In this document: one piece after another, positions 9,711 through 16,433 of the stretch
How the letters are laid out: every line of letters starts with the position of its first letter
Numbering within the stretch: the first letter of the stretch is position 1
Assembly: GCA_040772005.1 (NCBI GenBank)
Contig: JAXGYZ010000008.1
Location: forward strand, 238,207 to 302,206
Reading direction: 5' to 3'
DNA length: 64,000 nt
Source: MWBF01 sp040772005
Lineage (GTDB): Bacteria > Chloroflexota > Anaerolineae > CG2-30-64-16
Position numbers and translations under genes: made by a program
Notes under the pieces: generated by a model
What the model was told of the DNA's origin: nothing
Seen by the model: the letters and a program-made list of their open reading frames with translations, nothing else
Databases searched by the model: none

Positions 9711-9869
9711 GAAGTAATCGCGCATCCCGTTCGCCCTGTGGCTCCGAGGTCCATTCAGCGCAGGTTCGCGCACGGGGCTCTCACCTGATCCCCGCTCTCT
9801 GGGCCGGTCGCCCGGCGCTTACTCGTCCTCATCACGGCCTTTGGTGCTTGGGTATTCGATTGTTGCTGC

Positions 9870-9898
9870 TTTATAACAGAGGTCACACGGGTTGTCAA
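9870..9898 (-). promoter_or_regulatory. trpE: Sigma-70 type promoter of the trp operon
   Basis: TTGACA (9898-9893) and TATAAA (9875-9870) with a 17-base spacer on the minus strand; predicted start near 9863, just before the T-box Stem I. Confidence 0.88.
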
Positions 9899-9955
9899 AT
9901 GCGGAAAACCAAGAAAGTGTTCAGCGCTACCTCGTAACATAAGGTCAGCACGCTC

Positions 9956-9988
9956 ACAAACCCGGTTTCTCGAAGAAACCGGGTTTGT
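9956..9988. repeat. Perfect 15-bp palindrome, family P
   Basis: ACAAACCCGGTTTCT (9956-9970), loop CGA, then AGAAACCGGGTTTGT (9974-9988). It is 28 bases past the stop of the ygbA-like gene and may act as its terminator. No other gene lies between here and the trp promoter. Confidence 0.8.
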
Positions 9989-10016
9989 AACGGTGAACAA
10001 CTACAAAACCAGCAAG

Positions 10017-10388
10017 TCACCCCGGGGTGCGTTGGCGTTCCACGCGCACGGGCTTGTCGCGGTGGCTGTCCACCAGGATATGCAGCACGGCCAGCATCGG
10101 ATGCTTGTAGATCATGCGCGGCCCGGCATAGCGCATGACCTGGCGCACCTGCTCGCGCATGGCCGGCTTGTAACAGTGCACCGGGCATTTCGTGCAGGTT
10201 GTTTTGTTTTCCTGGAACGGGCACTTTTCCAGCCGCAGGCCCGCATAGTCCAGCAGGGCCGTGCAGTCCGCGCAGAGCTCGCCGCGCGTGCCGTGATGAT
10301 CGTGGCAGTAGATCTCGATCATCGCCTCGATGGTGCGCGCCTCGCGCTGCATCCGCGGATGTTGGCTTGTCAGTTCGATCTGTTTCAC
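10017..10388 (-). CDS. YgbA family protein (nitrous oxide/nitrosative-stress promoter family)
   Basis: 123 aa cytoplasmic protein of the YgbA_NO family. Three Cys groups are visible: CHDH...CADC (about 29-42), CPFQENKTTCTKCPVHC (about 56-72), then the family hallmark PAMREQVRQVMRYAGPRM. Six Cys and several His suggest a metal or Fe-S site. In enterobacteria the family is NsrR/NO-regulated; the molecular role is not settled. The promoter region here carries a dyad fitting NO/redox control. The short C-terminal tail is basic. Monocistronic. Confidence 0.85.
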   Translation of the reverse strand: MKQIELTSQHPRMQREARTIEAMIEIYCHDHHGTRGELCADCTALLDYAGLRLEKCPFQENKTTCTKCPVHCYKPAMREQVRQVMRYAGPRMIYKHPMLAVLHILVDSHRDKPVRVERQRTPG

Positions 10389-10437
10389 GCTGCTTCTGCC
10401 TCGGTACGATGATGATCCCGCTATGCGGAGTGCTTGC

Positions 10438-10478
10438 AGTGTAGCATGGTTCGCGGCCGCGCGACATGACTTTTGTCA
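10438..10478 (-). promoter_or_regulatory. ygbA promoter with CRP/FNR-like operator at -41.5
   Basis: TACACT (10443-10438) is a good -10 with no good -35 upstream. Instead there is a perfect dyad TGAC-N4-GTCA (10467-10478), whose centre is about 41.5 bases before the predicted start (near 10431). That is the spacing of class II CRP/FNR-superfamily activators, including NO sensors of the Dnr/Nnr type. Confidence 0.6.
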
Positions 10479-10501
10479 CTCGATGACTATACCGCCTGGC
10501 G

Positions 10502-10577
10502 GGAGGAGTTCGCATTCTCAAATGCGGACGGAGACGCCAGCGCTGGGGCCGTTCCGCGTCTGAGGACGCTCCACTCC
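10502..10577. repeat. Double-hairpin repeat, family D
   Basis: Hairpin CGCATT-ctca-AATGCG, spacer, then hairpin CGTC-tgag-GACG, bordered by GGAGG and CACTCC. Other members: 16343-16417, 24694-24767, 56267-56343, and a half copy at 33785-33815. It fills the gap between rarD and ygbA. Confidence 0.8.
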
Positions 10578-10603
10578 ACACCTAGATTGAGCAACTCCCC
10601 GTG

Positions 10604-11500
10604 TCACGCCGCTGCCGTAGCCAACTGCCGGCGCCGCGCGGTGACGATGCCCTCCACCGAGTAGAGCGCCAGCGCCACCCAGATCAGGCCGAAGCCGACC
10701 ATCTGGTCCTGCCGGAAACCCTCGCCATAGACGAACGCCCCCAGCAGGAATTGCAGCGTCGGTGCAATGTATTGGAGAATCCCCAGTGTTGTCAGCGTCA
10801 CCTGTCGTGCGCCATACGTGAACAGCACCATTGGGATGGTCGTCGCGAAGCCGGACATGACCAGCAGCACGGTCGTCAGCGGACCGCTGCCGGTGAACGA
10901 AGTCGCCCCTTGCGCGGTCAGGATGCCCAGGTAGGCGAGCGCGGGCACGAACAGTAGCGCCATCTCCACGGTCAGCCCTTCAGCGGATGCCAGGGTTGTC
11001 GTCTTGCGGATGAGCCCGTAGAACCCGAAGGACAGTGCCAGCGTCAGCGCGATCCACGGCAGGCGGCCATAGCTGATGGTCAGGAACGTTACGCCGACGG
11101 CCGCGAGCCCGACCGCGGTCCATTGCACCGAGCGCGGCCGTTCACGGAGGAACAGCACGCCCAGCAGGACGTTGACGAGCGGGTTGATGAAATAACCGAG
11201 ACTGGCTTCGACGATATGGCCGGTGTTGTTGGCCCAGAGATAGGTCAACCAATTGACGGTGACGAGCGCCGCAGTGAGCACCAGGGGGAGGAGCAGGCGC
11301 GGCTCCCGGCGCGCACGACGCAGCCAGTCCCAATTACGCGTCAAGGCCAGGAACCCGACGAGCACCACCAGCGACCAGATGATACGGTGGACGAAAATTT
11401 CGGGCGCGGAGAGATGTTCCAGCGCCTTCCAGTAGACGGGCAAGATGCCCCATAGGAAATAGGCCGCAAATGCGGCCAGTGTCCCGCCCTTGCTGCGCAC
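10604..11500 (-). CDS. rarD: RarD-type EamA transporter
   Basis: 298 aa, ten hydrophobic segments, no signal peptide. FFLWG-like GILPVYWK, EIFVHRIIWSL, WLTYLWANNTGHIVEASLGYFINPL and LGILQYIAPTLQFLLGAFVYGE are the RarD signatures of the drug/metabolite transporter superfamily. Substrate unknown, though RarD/YddG relatives export amino acids or antibiotics; proximity to trp genes makes an aromatic compound possible but unproven. GTG start at 11500 with a GAGAGG box about 12 bases upstream, looser than usual. Confidence 0.88.
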   Translation of the reverse strand: MRSKGGTLAAFAAYFLWGILPVYWKALEHLSAPEIFVHRIIWSLVVLVGFLALTRNWDWLRRARREPRLLLPLVLTAALVTVNWLTYLWANNTGHIVEASLGYFINPLVNVLLGVLFLRERPRSVQWTAVGLAAVGVTFLTISYGRLPWIALTLALSFGFYGLIRKTTTLASAEGLTVEMALLFVPALAYLGILTAQGATSFTGSGPLTTVLLVMSGFATTIPMVLFTYGARQVTLTTLGILQYIAPTLQFLLGAFVYGEGFRQDQMVGFGLIWVALALYSVEGIVTARRRQLATAAA

Positions 11501-11527
11501 GATGGTGAACCGCCTCTCCCAAGAATC

Positions 11528-11588
11528 AGGCCGCGGTCACCGCGGCCTCACAAAAGGCGATTTTACTCGCCATCCGCCGCGCTGTCAA
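11528..11588 (-). promoter_or_regulatory. rarD: rarD promoter and 5' UTR hairpin
   Basis: TTGACA (11588-11583), 17-base spacer, TAAAAT (11565-11560). About ten bases into the transcript a perfect hairpin AGGCCGCGG-tga-CCGCGGCCT (11548-11528) forms. It may protect the mRNA or hinder ribosome loading. Confidence 0.82.
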
Positions 11589-11618
11589 CGCCGGCCGCGC
11601 GGGCAACTGTTCACCGTT

Positions 11619-11669
11619 ACAAACCCGGTTTCTCGGCGAAGTTACACTTCGCACAGAAGCCGGGTTTGT
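11619..11669. repeat. Nested palindrome, family P
   Basis: Outer arms ACAAACCCGGTTTCT (11619-11633) and AGAAGCCGGGTTTGT (11655-11669) enclose CGAAGT-tac-ACTTCG (11637-11651). The flank GTTCACCGTTAC matches the inverse flank of the copy at 9956-9988 (GTAACGGTGAAC), so more than the palindrome is shared. Confidence 0.8.
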
Positions 11670-11720
11670 GGGCGTGCTGCCCTTGTGTTGCGAGGTAGAG
11701 CTGAGCACTTTACCGGCGCG

Positions 11721-11892
11721 GGGCGAAATCATGTTGCACTCGTGCCTTCTGCCTGGCAGTTGAAACTGCGGCTACCACTGCAAAACCGACCTGCGTCGGT
11801 TAGTTTCCAGTCTGCGAAGGCAGACTTCGCAACGGTAGCCGCAACTTCAGTTGCCGGGTGGGTTCACCTGATGCACTCTGAAACCGCCCTGT
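11721..11892. repeat. 172-bp MITE-like repeat, copy A (family M)
   Basis: Nearly the same sequence occurs in opposite orientation at 27731-27901. Outer arms (CTGGCAGTTGAAACTGCGGC...) pair with the GGTAGCCGCAACTTCAGTTGC side, and two inner hairpins are AACCGAC/GTCGGTT and AGTCTGC/GCAGACT. Ends are imperfect inverted repeats of the type CAGGGCGNNNTCA. No coding sequence fits. It lies directly before the tryptophanase promoter. Confidence 0.87.
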
Positions 11893-11909
11893 TACCGGCG
11901 CGGCATTGC

Positions 11910-11938
11910 TTGTCTTTGTGAGAGCCTTCCTCTATAAT
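11910..11938 (+). promoter_or_regulatory. tnaA: Promoter of the tryptophanase-like gene
   Basis: TTGTCT (11910-11915), 17-base spacer, perfect TATAAT (11933-11938). Predicted start near 11945 leaves a leader of about 255 bases before the ATG at 12201. Confidence 0.8.
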
Positions 11939-11941
11939 GTT

Positions 11942-11988
11942 GCGGCTGACCGGATGGCACGCAGCGCGGGCCGTCCGATCCGCTTTTT
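11942..11988 (+). terminator. tnaA: Terminator-like hairpin in the tnaA leader
   Basis: CGGATGGC (11951-11958) pairs with GCCGTCCG (11970-11977, one G-U), optionally extended by GCGG/CCGC, and is followed by TTTTT (11984-11988). It lies about 40 bases into the transcript. If real it would attenuate the gene. No further gene or clear leader peptide was found in the remaining 200 bases of leader. Confidence 0.5.
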
Positions 11989-12200
11989 CCCTCATCAGGC
12001 CTCAACGCCGAGTCCAAGGTCGCGCTGCATGATGGCAAGGCTCATGGTGAATGAGCACGACCGGCGCTTGTGTGGGCTGGCCCCTGTCCCCTGACCACCT
12101 GCCTTCGACGGCTGTTCCGCCTTCCATCGCACGCAGCCCGGCGTCTGCTCAAGTCCCGCTTATCCAGCAAAGCGTGGATTCATCCCATCAGGAGGAAGGC

Positions 12201-13646
12201 ATGATTGTTCAACTCACCAACGGCAGGCAGATTCCCGTCGAATCGCACAAGGTCCGCATTGTCCAGAGCACCCGGCTGCCCTCGATTGACCAGCGCCTGG
12301 CGGCAATGGAGGAGGCCGGCTATAACACCTTTCTGCTCCGTACGCGCGACGTCTTTCTCGACATGCTGACCGACAGCGGCACAAACGCCATGAGCGATAA
12401 CCAGCTCGCATCCATGATGGTGGCTGACGATGCCTACGCCGGCAGCGAGAGCTACTACCGGCTTGCGGATGCTGTCAAAGATGTGTTCGGCATGACCCAT
12501 ACGATGCCGGTGCACCAGGGCCGCGCCGCGGAACACTTGCTGGCCAAGGTCTTCATCGGGCCGGGCAAGTATGCCATTATGAACTATCATTTCACGACCA
12601 CGCGCGCCCATGTGGAACTCGCGGGCGGCGAAGTGCTAGAGTTGTTCGGTGATGGCGCGCTTATCACGGATAGCCAGGAGTTGTTCAAGGGCAACATGGA
12701 CATTGCGCGGCTCGAAGCCGCAATTGCCCGGCACGGGGCGGAAAACATCGGCTTCATCCGCATGGAGGCCACGACCAACCTGATTGGCGGGCAGCCTTTC
12801 TCCGTCGATAATCTCGCGGCTGTCAAAGAGGTCGCCGGTAAACACAATATCCCGCTCGTCTTTGATGGGAGCCTCATCTCGGAGAATGCGTATCTCGTCC
12901 GCCAGCGCGAGTCCCGGTATGCGAACACGCCGATCAGCGAAATCATCCGGGCCATGATGAGCTACGTGGACATCCTGTATCTCTCAGGGCGCAAGTCGGC
13001 GGGGGTGCGCGGCGGGCTGATCGCCACGAACAGCGCCGACCATTACAATCGTCTGTTGCCCTGGCTGCCGGTGTACGAAGGGTTTGCGACCTACGGCGGC
13101 ATGTCCACCAAGGAGGTCGAGGCGATGGCCGTGGGCCTGCGCGAGATGTGCGACCTCGACGTGGCGGGCAGCGGCGCGGAGTTCGTGCGCTATTTCGTGG
13201 ACCGGCTGTGCGAGGTGGGCGTGCCGGTGGTGACGCCTGCGGGCGGCCTCGCCTGCCATATCGACGCCCGGCGCTTCGCGCCGCACGTGCCCTCGGAGCA
13301 GTACACCGCGGGCGCAGTCGCGGCTGCGATTTACTTGGCATCCGGCATCCGCAGCATGGAGCGCGGCACCATCTCGACCGACCGGGATCGCGACGGCAAC
13401 GAGGTCATGGCCGATCTGGAGCTGGCCCGGCTCGCCGTCCCGCGCCGCGTCTATACCATGTCGCATATCGAATATGCGGTGGACCGGCTCGCCTGGCTCT
13501 ATCAGCACCGGGACCTGATCGGCGGGCTGAAGTTTGTGCAGGAGCCGCCGGTGCTGCGGTTCTTCTTCGGTCGTCTCGCGCCGCTGGATGGCTGGGGGGC
13601 GCGGCTGGCGGAGGTCTTCAAGGCCGAGTTCGGCGAGCGCATGTAG
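12201..13646 (+). CDS. tnaA: Beta-eliminating lyase, tryptophanase family
   Basis: 481 aa PLP enzyme of the tryptophanase/tyrosine phenol-lyase family. Asp222 (VFDGS) and Lys265 (LSGRKSAGVRGG) fit the PLP-binding Asp and Schiff-base Lys; MPVHQGRAAEHLL and the EATTNLIGGQPFS loop are typical. Substrate choice (Trp to indole, pyruvate and ammonia, versus Tyr) cannot be settled by eye; the tryptophanase branch is preferred. The start is set by AGGAGG five bases upstream; the same frame is open another 50 codons without a ribosome site. It stands alone and opposite the trp operon, so synthesis and breakdown of Trp would be adjacent. Confidence 0.85.
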   Translation: MIVQLTNGRQIPVESHKVRIVQSTRLPSIDQRLAAMEEAGYNTFLLRTRDVFLDMLTDSGTNAMSDNQLASMMVADDAYAGSESYYRLADAVKDVFGMTHTMPVHQGRAAEHLLAKVFIGPGKYAIMNYHFTTTRAHVELAGGEVLELFGDGALITDSQELFKGNMDIARLEAAIARHGAENIGFIRMEATTNLIGGQPFSVDNLAAVKEVAGKHNIPLVFDGSLISENAYLVRQRESRYANTPISEIIRAMMSYVDILYLSGRKSAGVRGGLIATNSADHYNRLLPWLPVYEGFATYGGMSTKEVEAMAVGLREMCDLDVAGSGAEFVRYFVDRLCEVGVPVVTPAGGLACHIDARRFAPHVPSEQYTAGAVAAAIYLASGIRSMERGTISTDRDRDGNEVMADLELARLAVPRRVYTMSHIEYAVDRLAWLYQHRDLIGGLKFVQEPPVLRFFFGRLAPLDGWGARLAEVFKAEFGERM

Positions 13647-13792
13647 CGCTTTTGCAGTCCAAACGCGACAGCAAGACGCTGGTGGCGCAGATTCAGCGGA
13701 TTCCCAGGATTGCGGTATGATGCCATGAAGTATCCGCACCATCTGCGTCATCAGCGTTTTTTCTTCTGTCCACCCAAAGGAGCATCGTCGCC

Positions 13793-14851
13793 ATGTCTTA
13801 CGAGGACGGCTGGGCCGCGATCCAGCTTCAGAAACCTGCCCGCATCCCGCGCACTGAGTATTCGGCCGAGAGCCATTGGGAACTGCTGCAAGCCGTGACC
13901 GGCCTGCCCGTGGCCGTGGATAGCCCGGCCGCGCTCAAGGAACGCGCCAGTCTTGCGTTCATGCGCGCCTGGAATTATGACTTCATCTGGAGCACGCTCA
14001 TCGGCCGGGATGATTTCGGGGATGTCTACACCGATATGGGCCATGCGGAATATGCCGCCGGCGGCGTGGACCGCCGGGATACCGTTTTCTCGCCGTTCAA
14101 AACAGTGGACGAGGTACTCGACTTCGAGCCATATGAGCGGCTCGGTCCGCGCGACCTGGGCGAGTTGACGCGGCGGTTCGAGGCGCACTACCAGCGGAAC
14201 TGTGCGCGCGTCCCCGACGCGGTCAACATGACCGGCATCTACACCACGCTCATCTCCGGCTTCATCGACCTGTTCGGCTGGGACTGGCTTCTGCTGGCGC
14301 TCGGCACGGACCCGGAGCGGTTCGGGAAGCTGTGCGACCGGTACGCGGCGTGGATGCAGCAGTACTTCGACGCGCTGGCCGCAGCGCGCGTGCCGGTTGT
14401 GATGATTCACGATGACATCGTGTGGTCAGCCGGGCCGTTCATGCGGCCGGCGTGGTATCGCAAGTTCATCTTCCCGCACTACAAGCATTACTTTGCGCCT
14501 CTGCTGGAGAGCGGCAAGCGCATCATGTTCTGCTCCGACGGCAACTTCACGCAGTTCGTGGACGATATTGCGGCCGCGGGCGCGCATGGGTTCGTGTTCG
14601 AGCCGCTGACCGATCTCGAATATGTGGCGGGCAAATACGGCCAGACGCACGTCATCGTCGGCAATGCGGACACGCGCGCCCTGCTGATGGGCCCGAAGGA
14701 AGCGATTCGCGCCGAGGTCGAGCGCTGCATGAGCATCGGCCGCGACTGCCCGGGCTTCTTCCTGGCGGTCGGCAACCATATCCCCGCGAATACGCCGGTG
14801 GAGAATTGCCACTACTATAACGAGGTGTATGAGGAACTGAGCCGGCGCTGA
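13793..14851 (+). CDS. Uroporphyrinogen-decarboxylase-like (URO-D/MtaA superfamily) protein
   Basis: 352 aa, soluble TIM-barrel protein of the URO-D superfamily, which holds both HemE and corrinoid methyltransferases such as MtaA. Evidence is the fold pattern: HDDIVWSAGPFMRPAWYRKFIFPHYKHYFAPL, the DGNFTQFVDDIAAAGAHGFVFEPL segment and a C-terminal GNHIPANTPVENCHYYNEVY. The HxC zinc motif of MtaA is replaced by MFCSDG, with one Cys only. The N-terminus lacks the arginines of true HemE, so heme synthesis is unlikely. GGAG nine bases before the ATG. It lies 146 bases after tnaA and may be cotranscribed. Confidence 0.8.
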   Translation: MSYEDGWAAIQLQKPARIPRTEYSAESHWELLQAVTGLPVAVDSPAALKERASLAFMRAWNYDFIWSTLIGRDDFGDVYTDMGHAEYAAGGVDRRDTVFSPFKTVDEVLDFEPYERLGPRDLGELTRRFEAHYQRNCARVPDAVNMTGIYTTLISGFIDLFGWDWLLLALGTDPERFGKLCDRYAAWMQQYFDALAAARVPVVMIHDDIVWSAGPFMRPAWYRKFIFPHYKHYFAPLLESGKRIMFCSDGNFTQFVDDIAAAGAHGFVFEPLTDLEYVAGKYGQTHVIVGNADTRALLMGPKEAIRAEVERCMSIGRDCPGFFLAVGNHIPANTPVENCHYYNEVYEELSRR

Positions 14852-15041
14852 ACCAGGAATTCTTTGTGCGGGTCCGCAAGCATCCTGAGCGGGTGGACAG
14901 CTCAACGGCGTCGATGAGATGCCGCCAGTCGAAGGGTGCCTCCGCTGGCGGCTACCCTGAGCATCCCAGGTGCTGAATTCTTTGTGTTGGTGGCTGCGGC
15001 ACAACGGAACCAAACGCGCAGCCCCGCCGTTCATCATGTAA

Positions 15042-15110
15042 CGGGCCTGGATTCCTGACACCGGGAAGGCGACCATTATCTGTGCCGTCACGTCGCCGCA
15101 TCCAGGCCCG
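15042..15110. repeat. Cruciform-type double inverted repeat
   Basis: CGGGCCTGGAT (15042-15052) pairs with ATCCAGGCCCG (15100-15110); inside, GGCGAC (15068-15073) pairs with GTCGCC (15092-15097). It lies in the 336-base gap 14852-15187, which also has two copies of GAATTCTTTGTG (about 14858 and 14976) and a CCGCCAG/CTGGCGG hairpin, but no gene. Confidence 0.7.
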
Positions 15111-15187
15111 CCCCATTTCCTGCAACTATCCCCCGCCACCCTGCGTATAGGGAGCAGAAGCAATTCTACACGGAGCGGAGGCGGCTT

Positions 15188-15736
15188 ATGGTGGACAACG
15201 AACGGGCGCGCAGCATCGGCGTCCTCGCGGTAGGCCTTGGGCTGATTGTCCTGGGGATTCTGTTCCTTGCCGGCCAGTTGTTCGGCTTTAACGTCTGGGG
15301 CGTGGTTTGGCCCTTCTTCATCATCGTGCCCGGCCTGCTGTTTTTCGTGGGCATGGTGGCGCTCGGCAAGAACGGCGCGCCGCTCGCCATACCCGGCAGC
15401 ATTATCACGATGATCGGGCTGATTCTGCTCTTTCAAGTCTTGACCGGCCTGTGGCAGATGTGGGCCTACATCTGGGCGCTAATCTTTCCGACGTCAGTGG
15501 GCATCGGCATCGCGATTGCGGGGCTTTGGGGTGACGATCCGCGGGCGGTACGTGCGGGCGGGACGACGGCGCTGGTTGGCCTGGTTATCTTCCTGGCGTT
15601 TGCGGTTTTCTTCGAATTGCTGCTCAACCTGAGCGGTCTGCGGAGCGGGCCGTTGGGCCGGATTGTGTTGCCCGTGCTGCTGATCGGCGCAGGCGTGGTG
15701 ACACTGCTCCTTGCACTCCTGCCCCGGCGCAGATAA
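15188..15736 (+). CDS. Small multi-pass membrane protein
   Basis: 182 aa. Six predicted membrane helices: about 10-28, 36-57, 65-85, 92-113, 127-148 and 157-177, with a positively charged C-terminus (PRRR). The repeated LIVLGILFLAGQLFGFNVWGVVWPFFIIVPGLLFF layout resembles the LiaI/LiaF-like transmembrane region found next to envelope-stress regulators, but there is no two-component system beside it here. Function not assigned. A GGAGG-like box precedes the ATG. Confidence 0.75.
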   Translation: MVDNERARSIGVLAVGLGLIVLGILFLAGQLFGFNVWGVVWPFFIIVPGLLFFVGMVALGKNGAPLAIPGSIITMIGLILLFQVLTGLWQMWAYIWALIFPTSVGIGIAIAGLWGDDPRAVRAGGTTALVGLVIFLAFAVFFELLLNLSGLRSGPLGRIVLPVLLIGAGVVTLLLALLPRRR

Positions 15737-15746
15737 AGTGCCCGGC

Positions 15747-15791
15747 ATTAACGAACAGAGGCGCACCGTAGGTGCGCCTCTGTTCGTTAAT
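15747..15791. terminator. Perfect 21-bp bidirectional hairpin
   Basis: Arms 15747-15767 and 15771-15791 are exact complements around GTA. Each strand ends in TTAAT rather than a U-run. It lies exactly between the convergent membrane-protein gene and slyD, so it can end both transcripts. Confidence 0.8.
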
Positions 15792-15802
15792 ATCTTCAGC
15801 GG

Positions 15803-16303
15803 CTAATGGGCGTGGCCGTCGCCGCCGTGCGAGTGGCCGTGTTCCAGTTCTTCCGCGGTCGCGGGGCGCACATCGAGCACCGTCACGTGGAAGTGGAGCG
15901 TCTCGCCTGCCAGCGGGTGGTTGTAATCGAGGATCACGGTATCCTCGTGAACCTCGGAGATGTAGGCCGGGTAGGTCTCACCGTCGGAGTCGTGTACCCC
16001 AATAGCCATGCCCGGTTCGAGGCCTTCGCGCGACGGGAAGTTCTCGATACTGACTTCCTCGAACGCCTCTTCATCGTACTCGCCATACCCATCCTCAGGG
16101 GACAAGGTCAGGTTCAGCTCATCGCCGGCGGTCATGCCGGTCAGCGCGTCCTCGAATGCGGGCAACAGTTCGCCGCTGCCTGCCAGGAAACGCAGGGGCA
16201 TACCGTCCTGCGTGGAATCGGCGACCTCGCCATTGTCGAGGGTCAGCGTGTAGTCCAGCGTCACGACCATGTTCTCGCGGATCGCCGGCTTCGTGTCGTT
16301 CAT
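15803..16303 (-). CDS. slyD: SlyD-like FKBP peptidyl-prolyl isomerase
   Basis: 166 aa cytoplasmic PPIase and chaperone with metal tail. VTLDYTLTLDNGEVADST starts the FKBP domain; PLRFLAGSGELLPAFEDALTGM is the FKBP core, and the insert-in-flap domain lies about 75-125 (DGYGEYDEEAF...). The C-terminal HGHSHGGDGHAH is a nickel-binding tail, shorter than that of E. coli. The start context is weak in purines but gives the family length. Confidence 0.92.
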   Translation of the reverse strand: MNDTKPAIRENMVVTLDYTLTLDNGEVADSTQDGMPLRFLAGSGELLPAFEDALTGMTAGDELNLTLSPEDGYGEYDEEAFEEVSIENFPSREGLEPGMAIGVHDSDGETYPAYISEVHEDTVILDYNHPLAGETLHFHVTVLDVRPATAEELEHGHSHGGDGHAH

Positions 16304-16342
16304 TCAACTGCTCCTATCTATGTTGTGTTTCTCTGCTCGTGT

Positions 16343-16417
16343 GGAGTTCTGCATCCTCAGATGCAGAACGGCCCCCTCTTTTGGACGTATCCGTACGCAT
16401 CTGAGGATGCATACTCC
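16343..16417. repeat. Double-hairpin repeat, family D
   Basis: CTGCATC-ctca-GATGCAG, spacer, then GCATC-tgag-GATGC, bordered by GGAGT and ACTCC. It lies between slyD and pepF, and the stem sequences differ from other members in a paired way. Confidence 0.8.
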
Positions 16418-16433
16418 TCTTGCGCTGGCCGGT

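Larger units (their letters stand above)
9430..9863 (-). promoter_or_regulatory. T-box leader of the trp operon, Trp specifier
   Basis: Read on the minus strand from about 9863. Stem I carries the GAGTA turn near 9820, an AGAGAG bulge near 9800, and the specifier TGG at 9753-9751, followed by the usual purine (TGGA). The T-box proper AGGGTGGCACCGCGG is at 9498-9484 and the terminator follows at 9480-9446. By the known mechanism, uncharged tRNA-Trp pairs with TGG and with the T-box and prevents termination, so the operon is on when charged tRNA-Trp is low. The Stem II region is occupied by a heptamer inverted repeat, and a second T-tract hairpin precedes the T-box. Confidence 0.93.

Noticed and set aside
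11954..12094. Possible TnaC-like leader peptide before the tryptophanase gene
   Set aside because: Short frames exist (one ends in PVP and stop, another contains GWPLSPDHLP) but none combines Trp, Asp and terminal Pro in the TnaC order, and none has a ribosome site.
12051..12200. 50-residue N-terminal extension of the tryptophanase-like protein
   Set aside because: The frame is open but has no ribosome site, while AGGAGG stands five bases before the ATG at 12201 and family proteins start there.
13793..14851. URO-D genes as true uroporphyrinogen decarboxylase (HemE) for heme synthesis
   Set aside because: The N-terminal arginine-rich substrate motif of HemE is missing in all six, and no other heme gene is nearby.
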